From Cytophagales bacterium (GTDB lineage Bacteria > Bacteroidota > Bacteroidia > Cytophagales > Cyclobacteriaceae): 64,000 nucleotides of DNA. This document shows positions 27,165-35,265 of the stretch, piece after piece. The DNA lies in the NCBI GenBank assembly GCA_017303795.1, contig JAFLBR010000001.1, forward strand, positions 531,285-595,284. Reading direction: 5' to 3'. How positions within the stretch are numbered: the stretch's first letter is position 1; each line of letters opens with the position of its first letter. Made by a program: the position numbers and the translations under genes. The notes beneath the pieces are model-generated. The model ran no database searches and was not told the DNA's origin. It saw nothing but the letters and a program-made list of their open reading frames with translations.

Positions 27165-27890
27165 ATGAAGTTTGCATTAGTTACTGGAGGATCGCGCGGC
27201 ATAGGCAGGGCCATCTGCATTAAACTGGCCAAACAAGGTTATCATATTTTGATTAACTACCGCAGCAACGATGCCGAAGCACAACGCACCGCACAACTGG
27301 TGGAAGAATGTGGTGTAACGGCAACGTTAATTAAATTCGATGTGTCGGATAAAGAAGCCGTAACGCAGCAAATTGAAAAATGGACAGCTGCCAATCCCCA
27401 TAAGCATATTGAGGTGTTAGTGAACAATGCCGGCATTCGGCAGGATACACTTATGATCTGGATGACGGACGAGCAATGGCAGGATGTTTTGGGTGCGAGT
27501 CTTAACGGATTTTATTTTGTAACACGGGCGGTGTTGAATGGTATGATCACCAAAAGATATGGTCGCATTGTAAATGTGGTTTCGCTCTCCGGAGTAAAAG
27601 GAATGCCTGGCCAGGTAAATTACTCGGCTGCTAAAGCAGGAGTAATTGGCGCCACCAAAGCACTGGCACAGGAAGTAGCCAGAAGAAATGTAACTGTTAA
27701 TGCTGTAGCCCCTGGTTTTATAAAAACCGACATGACGCACGATTTAAAAGAAGATGAACTAAAGAAAATGATTCCGATGCAACGCTTTGGCGAAGTGGAT
27801 GAAGTGGCCGATGTGGTAGTATTTCTGGCATCGCCTCAGGCATCGTATGTTACCGGCAGCGTGATTCACATTAATGGTGGGTTGTTGTAG
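27165..27890 (+). CDS. fabG: 3-oxoacyl-ACP reductase, FabG/ApeQ-type
   Basis: 241-residue short-chain dehydrogenase. The NADP site is TGGSRGIGRA near residues 8-17. NNAG lies near residue 87, and the catalytic Ser...Tyr-x-x-x-Lys is VNYSAAKAG, followed by PGFIKTDM. It reduces the 3-keto group of ACP-bound intermediates. Its position immediately after the ammonia lyase and before the KS genes assigns it to polyene chain reduction (ApeQ role) rather than to general fatty acid synthesis, though it could serve both. Confidence 0.9.
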   Translation: MKFALVTGGSRGIGRAICIKLAKQGYHILINYRSNDAEAQRTAQLVEECGVTATLIKFDVSDKEAVTQQIEKWTAANPHKHIEVLVNNAGIRQDTLMIWMTDEQWQDVLGASLNGFYFVTRAVLNGMITKRYGRIVNVVSLSGVKGMPGQVNYSAAKAGVIGATKALAQEVARRNVTVNAVAPGFIKTDMTHDLKEDELKKMIPMQRFGEVDEVADVVVFLASPQASYVTGSVIHINGGLL

Positions 27891-27895
27891 GCAAA

Positions 27896-27919
27896 TACAT
27901 GCAGCTGAAACAGCATGTA
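27896..27919. terminator. Possible terminator between fabG and the opposing pair
   Basis: A perfect 7-bp inverted repeat TACATGC / GCATGTA with a 10-base loop, followed on the plus strand by a T-rich run. It lies between convergent genes. The stem is short. Confidence 0.4.
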
Positions 27920-27928
27920 GTGTTTCTA

Positions 27929-28501
27929 TTAATTTTTGGATCGCTTTTTAATTTTTTTGTAAACAGTTTTACTTTCTTCCACAATTGAAGAACTGCCATC
28001 ATTTTGTTTTCTAATTTTGTTTAGTGCTTTGATATCCTCCTTGTCGATAGCACGATTAACGGCAAGCTTGCTCAGAATAAGATCGTTGTACCCTATTACC
28101 GGAAATTTGTTACCCTCAATTTCTGCAAGGCTTGCATTCTTCTTTGCCTCCGAAAAGCTTTCTAACCCCAAAATCACGGGAAGGAAATCTGTATGAAATT
28201 CTTTATGCGGAATTTTGAGAAAAGTTTTTTTTGGATCGAATACAATCTGCTGAAGTTCTGTGATGTCAACACCTAATTCATACAGAGCTTTTAGAAGTTT
28301 TTGAAAATTTGACAAAGATGGCTTATACCAAAAATCAAAATCCGCTTTTAGTTCAGGCTTGTATGTTGTTATCATGGAAGGTCGTCTATAGCCATATAGA
28401 AAAACTGCATACCCGCCCACAATCATGAAATCTACTTCATACTTAGTTAAAGCTGTGCATACAGCCGCCATCTGCCTATTCACCACCTCTTCCGATTTCA
28501 T
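27929..28501 (-). CDS. Nucleotidyltransferase-fold protein (DUF6036/AbiEii-like)
   Basis: 190 residues with a minimal nucleotidyltransferase core: FMIVGGYAVFLYG (Gly29, Gly30), then Asp54 and Asp56 in ADFDFWY, and a basic C terminus. These are the GG and DxD elements of the fold. Such proteins occur in type IV-like toxin-antitoxin and other accessory modules, where they transfer nucleotides to RNA or protein. It lies one base after a 60-residue gene on the same strand. The pair is inserted on the opposite strand between two parts of the pigment cluster, which suggests independent acquisition. Activity as a toxin is inference. Confidence 0.7.
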   Translation of the reverse strand: MKSEEVVNRQMAAVCTALTKYEVDFMIVGGYAVFLYGYRRPSMITTYKPELKADFDFWYKPSLSNFQKLLKALYELGVDITELQQIVFDPKKTFLKIPHKEFHTDFLPVILGLESFSEAKKNASLAEIEGNKFPVIGYNDLILSKLAVNRAIDKEDIKALNKIRKQNDGSSSIVEESKTVYKKIKKRSKN

Positions 28502-28502
28502 A

Positions 28503-28685
28503 TCACTTAACTGACTTTTGAGGTCTTGTGCGCTTATTCTTTTCTCTTACAAGATGGGTGTTAGACGCAATAGTCATCCACGTTTTTGTGGCACGTTTAC
28601 GTTTTGCCAGAGTAAGGTTTCCAAATAACTCGGCCTCAAGTTTTGCTTTCTCTTCAAAACTATGATATAGGATGGGCTTGATCAT
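28503..28685 (-). CDS. Small basic protein paired with nucleotidyltransferase-like gene
   Basis: 60 residues. The first half is a predicted helix (SFEEKAKLEAELFG), and the rest is strongly basic with Lys, Arg and Thr. No family recognised. The stop lies one base before the nucleotidyltransferase-like ATG. That arrangement (small gene first, tight spacing) is that of an antitoxin or accessory partner, but nothing in the sequence proves it. Confidence 0.5.
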   Translation of the reverse strand: MIKPILYHSFEEKAKLEAELFGNLTLAKRKRATKTWMTIASNTHLVREKNKRTRPQKSVK

Positions 28686-28795
28686 ATCAATTTTTCAATT
28701 TGGTAGCTAATCTAGCTAATATCAAAATTCGATTTTTTAAGTCACTTTTGAAAGTTGTTAGTGTACATACAAAACAATCATTGCCTCAAATTAAG

Positions 28796-28803
28796 TAATT
28801 TTG
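28796..28803 (+). promoter_or_regulatory. Candidate -7 element for the main pigment operon
   Basis: TAATTTTG matches TAnnTTTG and ends 25 bases before the first KS ATG (28829). A TTG lies at 28781, but the spacing to the -7 is only 12 bases. Since the upstream genes run the other way, this 143-base region must contain the promoter for the long downstream gene run. Confidence 0.4.
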
Positions 28804-28828
28804 TAGCCTGTATTAAGCACGCTTCGTA

Positions 28829-30046
28829 ATGAATAGAGTAGTTATAACCGGTCTAGGAATTTACTCCTGCATCGGTAAAAATTTAGCAGAAGTTAAAGCA
28901 TCTCTCTTTCAGGGTAAATCGGGTATTATATTCGATCCCAAGCGTAAGGAGATGGGCTATCGTTCCAGCCTTACCGGATTTGTTGAACGTCCTTCGCTAA
29001 AAGGTGTGCTCGACAGGCGTGCCCGAATTATGCTACCCGAGCAAGGCGAATATGCCTACGTAGCTACCCTCGAAGCATTGGCTCAGGCGCGCATTGATGG
29101 TGATTACCTGGAAGCGCATGAGTTGGGTATTATTTATGGAAACGATAGCTCGGCCCAGCCAGTAATTGAAGCCACCGATATTATCCGCGAAAAGAAGGAT
29201 ACGATGTTGGTGGGTTCGGGTTCCGTATTTCAGGCGCTCAACTCAACAGTGAGTATGAACCTCGCCACGATATTTAAAATCAAGGGGGTAAATTTTACGA
29301 TTAGTGCCGCCTGTGCCAGTGGGTCGCATGCCATAGGCATGGCTTACCTTTTAATTCAACAAGGCTTACAAGATGCCATCATCTGCGGAGGCGCGCAGGA
29401 AACCAACGTTTACTCGATGGGAAATTTTGATGCGCTTGGTGCTTTCTCCATTCGTGAAAATAATCCTACTGCAGCTTCGCGCCCGTTCGATAAAGACCGC
29501 GATGGGCTGGTGCCCAGCGGGGGTGCGGCCACCGTTATTCTGGAAAGTTATGAATCGGCTGTAAAGCGTGGTGCCCCCATCTTAGGCGAAGTGATTGGCT
29601 ATGGATTTTCATCCAACGCGCAGCACATCTCTAACCCAAGTGTACAAGGCCCGGCCCGATCGCTGCAAAGAGCCTTGCAAAACTCTGGCTTGCAAGCCAA
29701 AGACATCGACTACATTAATGCCCATGCTACCAGCACACCCGCAGGCGATGCCAGCGAGGCAGGCGCTATTGCGGATATTTTTGAAGCCTGCAAAACTCCC
29801 GTGAGTTCCACCAAAGGCATGACCGGCCACGAGTGCTGGATGGCCGGAGCCAGCGAAATCGTTTACAGCATGCTGATGATGCAGGAATCGTTTATTGCAC
29901 CCAATATTAACTTTGAAACCCCCGATGAACATTCTGCCCGATTGAATGTTATAGCTAAAACTCAGAATCAAAATATTGATGTATTTTTGTCGAATTCGTT
30001 TGGCTTTGGGGGCACCAACTCAACGCTTATTGTAAAAAAAGTATAA
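28829..30046 (+). CDS. Beta-ketoacyl-ACP synthase, FabF-like (cluster KS 1)
   Basis: 405-residue condensing enzyme with a complete triad: Cys162 (SAACASGSHAIG), His299 (NAHATSTP) and His334 (KGMTGHECWMAG). FabF-type motifs PFDKDRDGLVPSGGA and the C-terminal SNSFGFGGTNS are present. It should extend ACP-bound chains by decarboxylative condensation with malonyl-ACP. It is the first gene of the plus-strand run, nine bases before an ACP gene, and may pair with that ACP. It resembles the KS of aryl-polyene clusters, but its order in chain building is unknown. Confidence 0.9.
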   Translation: MNRVVITGLGIYSCIGKNLAEVKASLFQGKSGIIFDPKRKEMGYRSSLTGFVERPSLKGVLDRRARIMLPEQGEYAYVATLEALAQARIDGDYLEAHELGIIYGNDSSAQPVIEATDIIREKKDTMLVGSGSVFQALNSTVSMNLATIFKIKGVNFTISAACASGSHAIGMAYLLIQQGLQDAIICGGAQETNVYSMGNFDALGAFSIRENNPTAASRPFDKDRDGLVPSGGAATVILESYESAVKRGAPILGEVIGYGFSSNAQHISNPSVQGPARSLQRALQNSGLQAKDIDYINAHATSTPAGDASEAGAIADIFEACKTPVSSTKGMTGHECWMAGASEIVYSMLMMQESFIAPNINFETPDEHSARLNVIAKTQNQNIDVFLSNSFGFGGTNSTLIVKKV

Positions 30047-30055
30047 GCAGAATTG

Positions 30056-30313
30056 ATGGAAAAAGTGGAATTAATTGAAAAAATCAATGGTTTTTTGGTT
30101 GAGGAGTTTGAGGTAAGCCCCGAAAAAATCACACCCGATGCCAACCTGAAAGAGACGCTGGAACTCGACAGTCTGGATTATATTGATTTGGTGGTAGTAA
30201 TCGAAAGCAACTTCGGCTTTAAAGTGAAGCCCGAGGACTTCATGTCGATTGTTACATTCCAAAATTTCTACGATTACGTGCAGCAGCGCGTTTCTGAAAA
30301 AGTGCCTTCCTAA
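30056..30313 (+). CDS. Acyl carrier protein (cluster ACP 1)
   Basis: 85 residues. The phosphopantetheine attachment Ser39 lies in ELDSLDYIDLV, with the usual acidic helix 2. The start is the ATG at 30056. A TTG one codon earlier also reads in frame. The prosthetic group would be added by the cluster's own AcpS (48000). It lies between KS 1 and the LpxL-like acyltransferase. Confidence 0.93.
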   Translation: MEKVELIEKINGFLVEEFEVSPEKITPDANLKETLELDSLDYIDLVVVIESNFGFKVKPEDFMSIVTFQNFYDYVQQRVSEKVPS

Positions 30314-30315
30314 CT

Positions 30316-31203
30316 ATGCCTGCCTGGCAGGGAAAATCGCGCGGAACTAAACTGGGATACAGCATTTTTGTGGCCCTATGCAAACACGCTGGTTTACTGC
30401 CTGGTTATGTGTTGCTTCGCTTTGTTGCTCTTTATTATTTTTTGTTCTCGCTAAAATCATCGCGGCACATTTACCAATACTTTCGGTTGCGACAGGGCTA
30501 TTCTAAAGTAAAGGGATTGTTTAGTGTGTACACAAACTATTATCGGTTTGGGCAAACCTTGTTAGATAAGATTGTGATTATGGCTGGCATTCAAAACAAG
30601 TTTACCTACCATTTTGATGGCGAAGAAAACCTGCTCGCCATTGCATCACAAAAGAAGGGTGGAATTTTATTAAGTGCCCACGTAGGCAATTGGGAAGTAG
30701 CCGGGCATTTTCTGGAGCGATTAAAAACCACTATGAATGTGGTGATGTTTGATGGCGAACATCAACAGATAAAAGATTACCTGCAGCAGGTTACCGGTAA
30801 CCGTAAGTTTAATGCGATTGTGATAAAGGAAGATTTCTCACACGTGTATGCTATTGGCGAAGCACTTCAGAAAAATGAAATGGTGTGCATACATGCCGAT
30901 CGTTTTATGGAGATAACCAAAACTACACCTGTTAAGTTTTTGGGCGAAGAAGCCTTGTTCCCCAACGGGCCTTTTACTTTGGCCGCAGCTTTTCACGTTC
31001 CGGTTTCGATTGTTTATGCTTTTAAAGAAACCAACAAACATTACCACTTTTTTGGGAGCAAACCCATTAGCAGAATGGAAGATGAATCGAAGCAAGCGTA
31101 CACCCAGCGCCTTATGCAATTGTTTGTGAGCGAGCTGGAAGTAAAAATGAAAACCTACCCCGAACAATGGTTTAATTATTATAACTTTTGGGAGAAAAAA
31201 TAG
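30316..31203 (+). CDS. LpxL/HtrB-family acyltransferase (ApeD-like)
   Basis: 295 residues with a hydrophobic N-terminal segment (about 15-45). It has the lysophospholipid/lipid A acyltransferase motif HVGNWE near residue 122, a later basic-acidic site, and NGPFTLAAAFHVP. LpxL-family enzymes transfer acyl chains from ACP to lipids at the inner membrane. In aryl-polyene clusters a homologue (ApeD) is thought to transfer the chain to a lipid anchor. It lies two bases after ACP 1. Confidence 0.85.
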   Translation: MPAWQGKSRGTKLGYSIFVALCKHAGLLPGYVLLRFVALYYFLFSLKSSRHIYQYFRLRQGYSKVKGLFSVYTNYYRFGQTLLDKIVIMAGIQNKFTYHFDGEENLLAIASQKKGGILLSAHVGNWEVAGHFLERLKTTMNVVMFDGEHQQIKDYLQQVTGNRKFNAIVIKEDFSHVYAIGEALQKNEMVCIHADRFMEITKTTPVKFLGEEALFPNGPFTLAAAFHVPVSIVYAFKETNKHYHFFGSKPISRMEDESKQAYTQRLMQLFVSELEVKMKTYPEQWFNYYNFWEKK

Positions 31204-31206
31204 CTT

Positions 31207-31638
31207 GTGTTAGTTGGCAAACCCCATATCGAAAACTTTCTTCCACAGCGGGCACCTATTGTAATGGTAGATGAATTGCTGGAAGCCTCAACCGAACACG
31301 CTATCACCCGATTTGAAATCCGCAGCAATACACTTTTTGTTGAAAAAAATTTTCTTACTGAAGCCGGGCTTATTGAAAACATAGCACAGACAGCCGCAGC
31401 GCAGGCCGGCTATCTGGCGCAACAACAGGGCGTGGCCACACCCGTGGGTTTCATTGCTTCCATTAACGATTTAAAAATACTGGAGTCTCCAACCGTGGGT
31501 GTTGTGCTCACAACTTCTATCTCTGTTATCAATAGAGTTTTTGAAGTGATTATTATTCAGGCCCAAACAAAACAAGATATGCGTGAACTCTGCTCGTGCC
31601 AGATGAAAATATTTATTAAACCTCAGGATCGTGCTTAG
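31207..31638 (+). CDS. Hotdog-fold dehydratase subunit lacking the catalytic His (ApeP-like)
   Basis: 143 residues of the FabZ/FabA hotdog fold, beginning FLPQRAPIVMVDELLEA. The region where FabZ has its catalytic His (GHFPG) reads VEKNFLTEAG, so the His is missing. The central-helix glutamate is kept in LIENIAQTAAAQAG. A complementary protein with His but no Glu is encoded at 39492. Together they could form one active site. The start codon is GTG (31207), three bases after the previous stop. No ATG lies nearby. Confidence 0.8.
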   Translation: MLVGKPHIENFLPQRAPIVMVDELLEASTEHAITRFEIRSNTLFVEKNFLTEAGLIENIAQTAAAQAGYLAQQQGVATPVGFIASINDLKILESPTVGVVLTTSISVINRVFEVIIIQAQTKQDMRELCSCQMKIFIKPQDRA

Positions 31639-32044
31639 CTATAAAACAATTGTCCCCGTTCGTTTTAATGAAGCCGACCCGTTGGGTATTGTATGGCACG
31701 GGCATTACATCCGGTACTTTGAAGATGGCCGCGAAGCTTTTGGTAAAGAGTTTGGTATTTCTTACCTCGACTTTCATAAGCAGGGAATAGTGGTACCGAT
31801 TGTATCGGTGCAATGTGATTATAAAAAGCCGTTGCGCTATGGCGAAAGTATTATCATTCATACTATTTATCGACCGGTAGCTGCAGCCAAACTTATCTTC
31901 GATTACGAAATTACGCAGGCCGAAAATAATTCGCGTGTTGCGACCGGTTCAACCACGCAGGTTTTTGTAGATGCCAAAACATTTGATCTGCAACTTATTA
32001 CTCCGCCTTTTTTTGAGCAATGGAAAACCAAATGGCGAGTATGA
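31631..32044 (+). CDS. Acyl thioesterase, 4HBT/YbgC-like (ApeK-like)
   Basis: 137-residue hotdog thioesterase. Signature VRFNEADPLGIVWHGHYIRYFEDGREAF carries the catalytic Asp (in EADPLG) and the HGHY loop of the 4-hydroxybenzoyl-CoA thioesterase family. It probably releases or edits acyl-ACP in the polyene pathway. The start is GTG (31631), overlapping the previous stop by eight bases, which indicates coupled translation. Confidence 0.85.
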   Translation: MLSYKTIVPVRFNEADPLGIVWHGHYIRYFEDGREAFGKEFGISYLDFHKQGIVVPIVSVQCDYKKPLRYGESIIIHTIYRPVAAAKLIFDYEITQAENNSRVATGSTTQVFVDAKTFDLQLITPPFFEQWKTKWRV

Positions 32045-33147
32045 AAACAGTGTGGGTAGTAGGCGATAGTATGATTTCTCCATTGGGAGAAACGACAGCA
32101 GCTAACTACCAGAACGTTCGCGCGGGTAAGAGCGGTATTACTAAAGTTGAGTTAACCGAGTTACCGTTTTATGCTTCCACTATCGCCAATTTACAAGCAA
32201 CAACTACCAATACTCGTTTTGAAAATCTCGTGTTGCAGGCTGCACAGCCAATCGTAATACAAACAACACTTCCGCCCGATAAAACACTTTTTATACTTTC
32301 TACTACCAAGGGAAACATTGAATTGCTGAAAAGTGAACCTATCATTGGGTTGCATCCTCGTCTCGCCTTGCATGCAGCAGCCTCGCATGTTGCGCAACAA
32401 CTAGGATTAAAAAATTCGTTAGTCGTTTCTAATGCCTGCATCTCGGGTGTGCTGGCGTTGATTACAGCCAAACGTCTTTTACAAAATGGCGAATACGACC
32501 ATGCGCTTGTAGTCGGTGCCGATGTACTTAGTCCGTTTATTGTTTCTGGTTTTCAATGTTTACAAGCCATGAGCAGCGAACCCTGCAAACCGTTTGATAA
32601 AGATCGTTCTGGTATTAACCTGGGCGAAGGAGCTGCCGCTTTGTTATTAACTACAACACCAGAATCATTTCCGACAAGTCATAAAATAAAACTTACCGGC
32701 TTTGGCTTAAGTAACGATGCCAATCACATCTCGGGCCCATCGCGCACCGGAGAAGAATTGGCCAGCGCCATCGCGCAAGCATTCACGCAAGCGAAACTTA
32801 CCACAGAACAAATTGATGTTATTTCAGGGCATGGAACAGCAACTTTGTTTAACGATGAGATGGAAGCCAAAGCGTTAACATTAGCCGGACTCAATCAAAC
32901 TCCCCTTACGGGATTAAAGGGATACTTCGGCCATACGCTGGGTGCGGCCGGAGTTATTGAAACCATTATGGCCATGCAGGGCATGTTGCAAAACGAAACA
33001 GTCGATACAAAAGGATATACAGCTCACGGTGTTTCTGTTCCGCTCAACATTACGCAAGGAGTTAAGTCGCAATCACAAAAAAGAATTTTAAAAACCGCAT
33101 CCGGATTTGGTGGCTGTAATGCTGCCCTTATTCTGGAGCAAGAATAG
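32041..33147 (+). CDS. Beta-ketoacyl-ACP synthase (cluster KS 2)
   Basis: 368 residues from the ATG at 32041 (ATGA overlap with the thioesterase). Earlier in-frame ATGs at 32020 and 32032 are possible but extend into the neighbour. The triad is intact: Cys133 (SNACISGVLAL), His264 (SGHGTATLFND) and His298 (LKGYFGHTLGAAG). The protein is shorter than FabF and more diverged, like the KS proteins specific to aryl-polyene and flexirubin clusters (ApeR-like). It is likely a condensing enzyme for starter or extender units. Confidence 0.88.
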   Translation: MKTVWVVGDSMISPLGETTAANYQNVRAGKSGITKVELTELPFYASTIANLQATTTNTRFENLVLQAAQPIVIQTTLPPDKTLFILSTTKGNIELLKSEPIIGLHPRLALHAAASHVAQQLGLKNSLVVSNACISGVLALITAKRLLQNGEYDHALVVGADVLSPFIVSGFQCLQAMSSEPCKPFDKDRSGINLGEGAAALLLTTTPESFPTSHKIKLTGFGLSNDANHISGPSRTGEELASAIAQAFTQAKLTTEQIDVISGHGTATLFNDEMEAKALTLAGLNQTPLTGLKGYFGHTLGAAGVIETIMAMQGMLQNETVDTKGYTAHGVSVPLNITQGVKSQSQKRILKTASGFGGCNAALILEQE

Positions 33148-33149
33148 TT

Positions 33150-34400
33150 ATGCAAAGTAAAACAGATGTATTGGTAATTGGTGCCGGCCCTGCTGGAAGT
33201 ATAGCTTCTGCCTTGGTGCATCAGGCCGGGTTTAAGGTGCGTGTAGTAGAGCGCGAAAAATTTCCACGCTTTGTAATTGGTGAAAGCTTGTTGCCACGCT
33301 GCATGGCAGTGTTGGAAGAAGCAAATCTACTTGGTGCAATAAAACAGAAAAATTTTCAGGAGAAGTTCGGGGCTAAGTTTGTGCGTGGCGATTACGAAGT
33401 AGCTGATTACAATTTTGCCGAACAGTTTACTGCTGGTTGGAAATGGACCTGGCAAGTGCCCCGCGCGGATTTCGATACGGCATTGGCAACTGAAGTGCAG
33501 CGGCAAGGTGTGCCTGTCAATTTCGAAACTACAGTTACCGGTATTGCCATTCACGAAGATGAAACATCAGTTACTACAGTGCAGCACAAAGATGGCAGCA
33601 CCGAAGAAATTGAAGCGCGTTTTATTATCGATGCGAGCGGTTATGGTAAAGTAATTCCGCGCTTGTTTAAATTAGAGAAACCTTCCGCACTCGATCCGCG
33701 CAAAGCAATTTTTGCGCATGTAAAAGATATTAACCGCGCTGAGTTTGACGAACCCAATCGCATCATCATTGTAGTATATGCTCCGGCAGTGTGGGTATGG
33801 ATTATTCCGTTTGCCAACGGTACCACTTCCGTGGGATTTGTTGGCAGCCACGAGTTTTTCTCTGCTTATCTTGGTGATTTGAACGAACAGTTTAAAGCGC
33901 TCATTGCCGGACTTCCGCATTTGCAAAAAAGATTTGGTGATGCTCCGTTGGTGTTTGAGCCACGTAAACTGGAAAGCTGGTCGTCTGTTTCAAATACCTT
34001 CTTCGGAAACGGCTATGTGCTTACCGGAAACGTAACAGAATTTCTTGATCCTATTTTTTCTTCGGGTGTCATGTTTGCGGCAGTATCCAGTCATTTGGCC
34101 AGTAAACTGGTAATCCGTAAACTAAAAGGTGAAGTGTTTGACTGGCAACAGCAGTACACCGACAAACTTCAAAAAGGTGTAGATACTTTTCGTGAGTTTG
34201 TAGCTGCGTGGTACGATGGTCGTTTGGAAAAAATATTTTTTGCTAAAAATCCCGACCCGCTATTTAAAAGTCAGATTACTTCGGTGCTGGCCGGTTACGT
34301 GTGGGATGAAACCAACCCGTTTGTGGCCGATCCCGCCAAGGCAATAAAAGGATTGATAAAACGCATTGATGCGCGCGATAAATTTTTGCAGCAATCATGA
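33150..34400 (+). CDS. FAD-dependent halogenase-like oxidoreductase
   Basis: 416 residues. The FAD site is VIGAGPAGSIAS (residues 9-20). The loop FPRFVIGESLLPR is typical of the tryptophan-halogenase/CmlS-related group. The signature WxWxIP that marks flavin-dependent halogenases is present (Trp215, Trp217, Pro220). Lys72 or Lys76, in EKFGAKF, could be the lysine that forms the haloamine. Flexirubins are known in chlorinated forms, so halogenation of the aryl head is plausible. Hydroxylation or desaturation by a family relative is the alternative. Overlaps the next gene by four bases. Confidence 0.75.
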   Translation: MQSKTDVLVIGAGPAGSIASALVHQAGFKVRVVEREKFPRFVIGESLLPRCMAVLEEANLLGAIKQKNFQEKFGAKFVRGDYEVADYNFAEQFTAGWKWTWQVPRADFDTALATEVQRQGVPVNFETTVTGIAIHEDETSVTTVQHKDGSTEEIEARFIIDASGYGKVIPRLFKLEKPSALDPRKAIFAHVKDINRAEFDEPNRIIIVVYAPAVWVWIIPFANGTTSVGFVGSHEFFSAYLGDLNEQFKALIAGLPHLQKRFGDAPLVFEPRKLESWSSVSNTFFGNGYVLTGNVTEFLDPIFSSGVMFAAVSSHLASKLVIRKLKGEVFDWQQQYTDKLQKGVDTFREFVAAWYDGRLEKIFFAKNPDPLFKSQITSVLAGYVWDETNPFVADPAKAIKGLIKRIDARDKFLQQS

Positions 34401-34996
34401 CCATTACCAGCTATTGCATTATCCGAAACCAACAGGTACTAACACCCAACGAAACATTGTCGTTGACTCAACCATCCTTTGATGATTTCTTAACTGCTTT
34501 GTACGATCGTCTTCAACCAAACTATCCCAGGTTTTATAAAATGGATAACCAATCCAAGCTTGGGTTTCTGGCGGCAGAAATTTTGTTGAAAGAATACTCC
34601 ATTCAATCGTACAAACCTGAAACAGTATCGGTCGTGCTCTCTAACGCAAATGCCAGTCTTGATACCGACATCCGTTTTGAGGCCTCAACCCAAACTGTGG
34701 CCAGTCCTTCGTTGTTTGTTTATACGCTGGCTAACATTGTTATGGGCGAGATTTGTATCCGCCACAGCATAAAAGGCGAGAATGCTTTTTTTGTTGCTCC
34801 TGAATTTAACGCCCGGCTAATGACCTCTTACTCGCATCAGGTGCTAAACCAAAATAAAACTGAGGTTTGTTTAGCAGGCTGGGTAGATGTGCTGGGCGGG
34901 CAGCATAACGTTTTCTTATATTTGGTAGAAAATAGGGAACGCGGATTGGCCTTGCCACACACCGCCACCGAACTTGAAAAACTATACCGACAATAA
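34397..34996 (+). CDS. Truncated thiolase-fold (KS-like) protein lacking catalytic residues
   Basis: 199 residues, half the length of a KS. It shows a degraded N-terminal KS pattern: FLAAEILL, SVVLSNANASLDTD, SPSLFVYTLANIVMGEICIRHSIKG and ENAFFV. The position that would hold the nucleophilic Cys has none. Similar short 'beta-ketoacyl synthase-like' proteins occur in Bacteroidota flexirubin clusters. A structural or partner role for one of the active KS proteins is inferred. It lies eight bases before the second ACP gene. Confidence 0.6.
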   Translation: MTITSYCIIRNQQVLTPNETLSLTQPSFDDFLTALYDRLQPNYPRFYKMDNQSKLGFLAAEILLKEYSIQSYKPETVSVVLSNANASLDTDIRFEASTQTVASPSLFVYTLANIVMGEICIRHSIKGENAFFVAPEFNARLMTSYSHQVLNQNKTEVCLAGWVDVLGGQHNVFLYLVENRERGLALPHTATELEKLYRQ

Positions 34997-35004
34997 ATTT
35001 CACT

Positions 35005-35265
35005 ATGGAACAGTTGATGGCCGATCTGAAAGTGCAGATCATTGAAGCGTTGAACCTAAAGCACCTCAAGCCCGAAGATATTGGAGATGATCAGCCTTTG
35101 TTTATTGAAGGCCTCGGTTTGGATTCCATCGATGCGCTGGAATTGATTGTGTTGTTGCAGCAAAAGCACAATACAAAAATTGCAAACGCGCAAGACGGGC
35201 CTAAAATTTTTAAATCGGTGCGTAGCATTGCTGAGTACGTTCGCGCCAACCAAGCTGCCGCTTGA
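35005..35265 (+). CDS. Acyl carrier protein (cluster ACP 2)
   Basis: 86 residues. Attachment Ser41 in GLGLDSIDALELIVL. The acidic segment DIGDDQPLFIEG before it is typical of specialised ACPs of the aryl-polyene type. Its stop overlaps the TTG start of the next KS gene. Confidence 0.93.
   Translation: MEQLMADLKVQIIEALNLKHLKPEDIGDDQPLFIEGLGLDSIDALELIVLLQQKHNTKIANAQDGPKIFKSVRSIAEYVRANQAAA

Noticed and set aside
27929-28501. Genuine AbiE abortive infection system
   Set aside because: The upstream partner lacks an AbiEi winged-helix pattern and the nucleotidyltransferase is much shorter than AbiEii. Only a loose relationship is supported.
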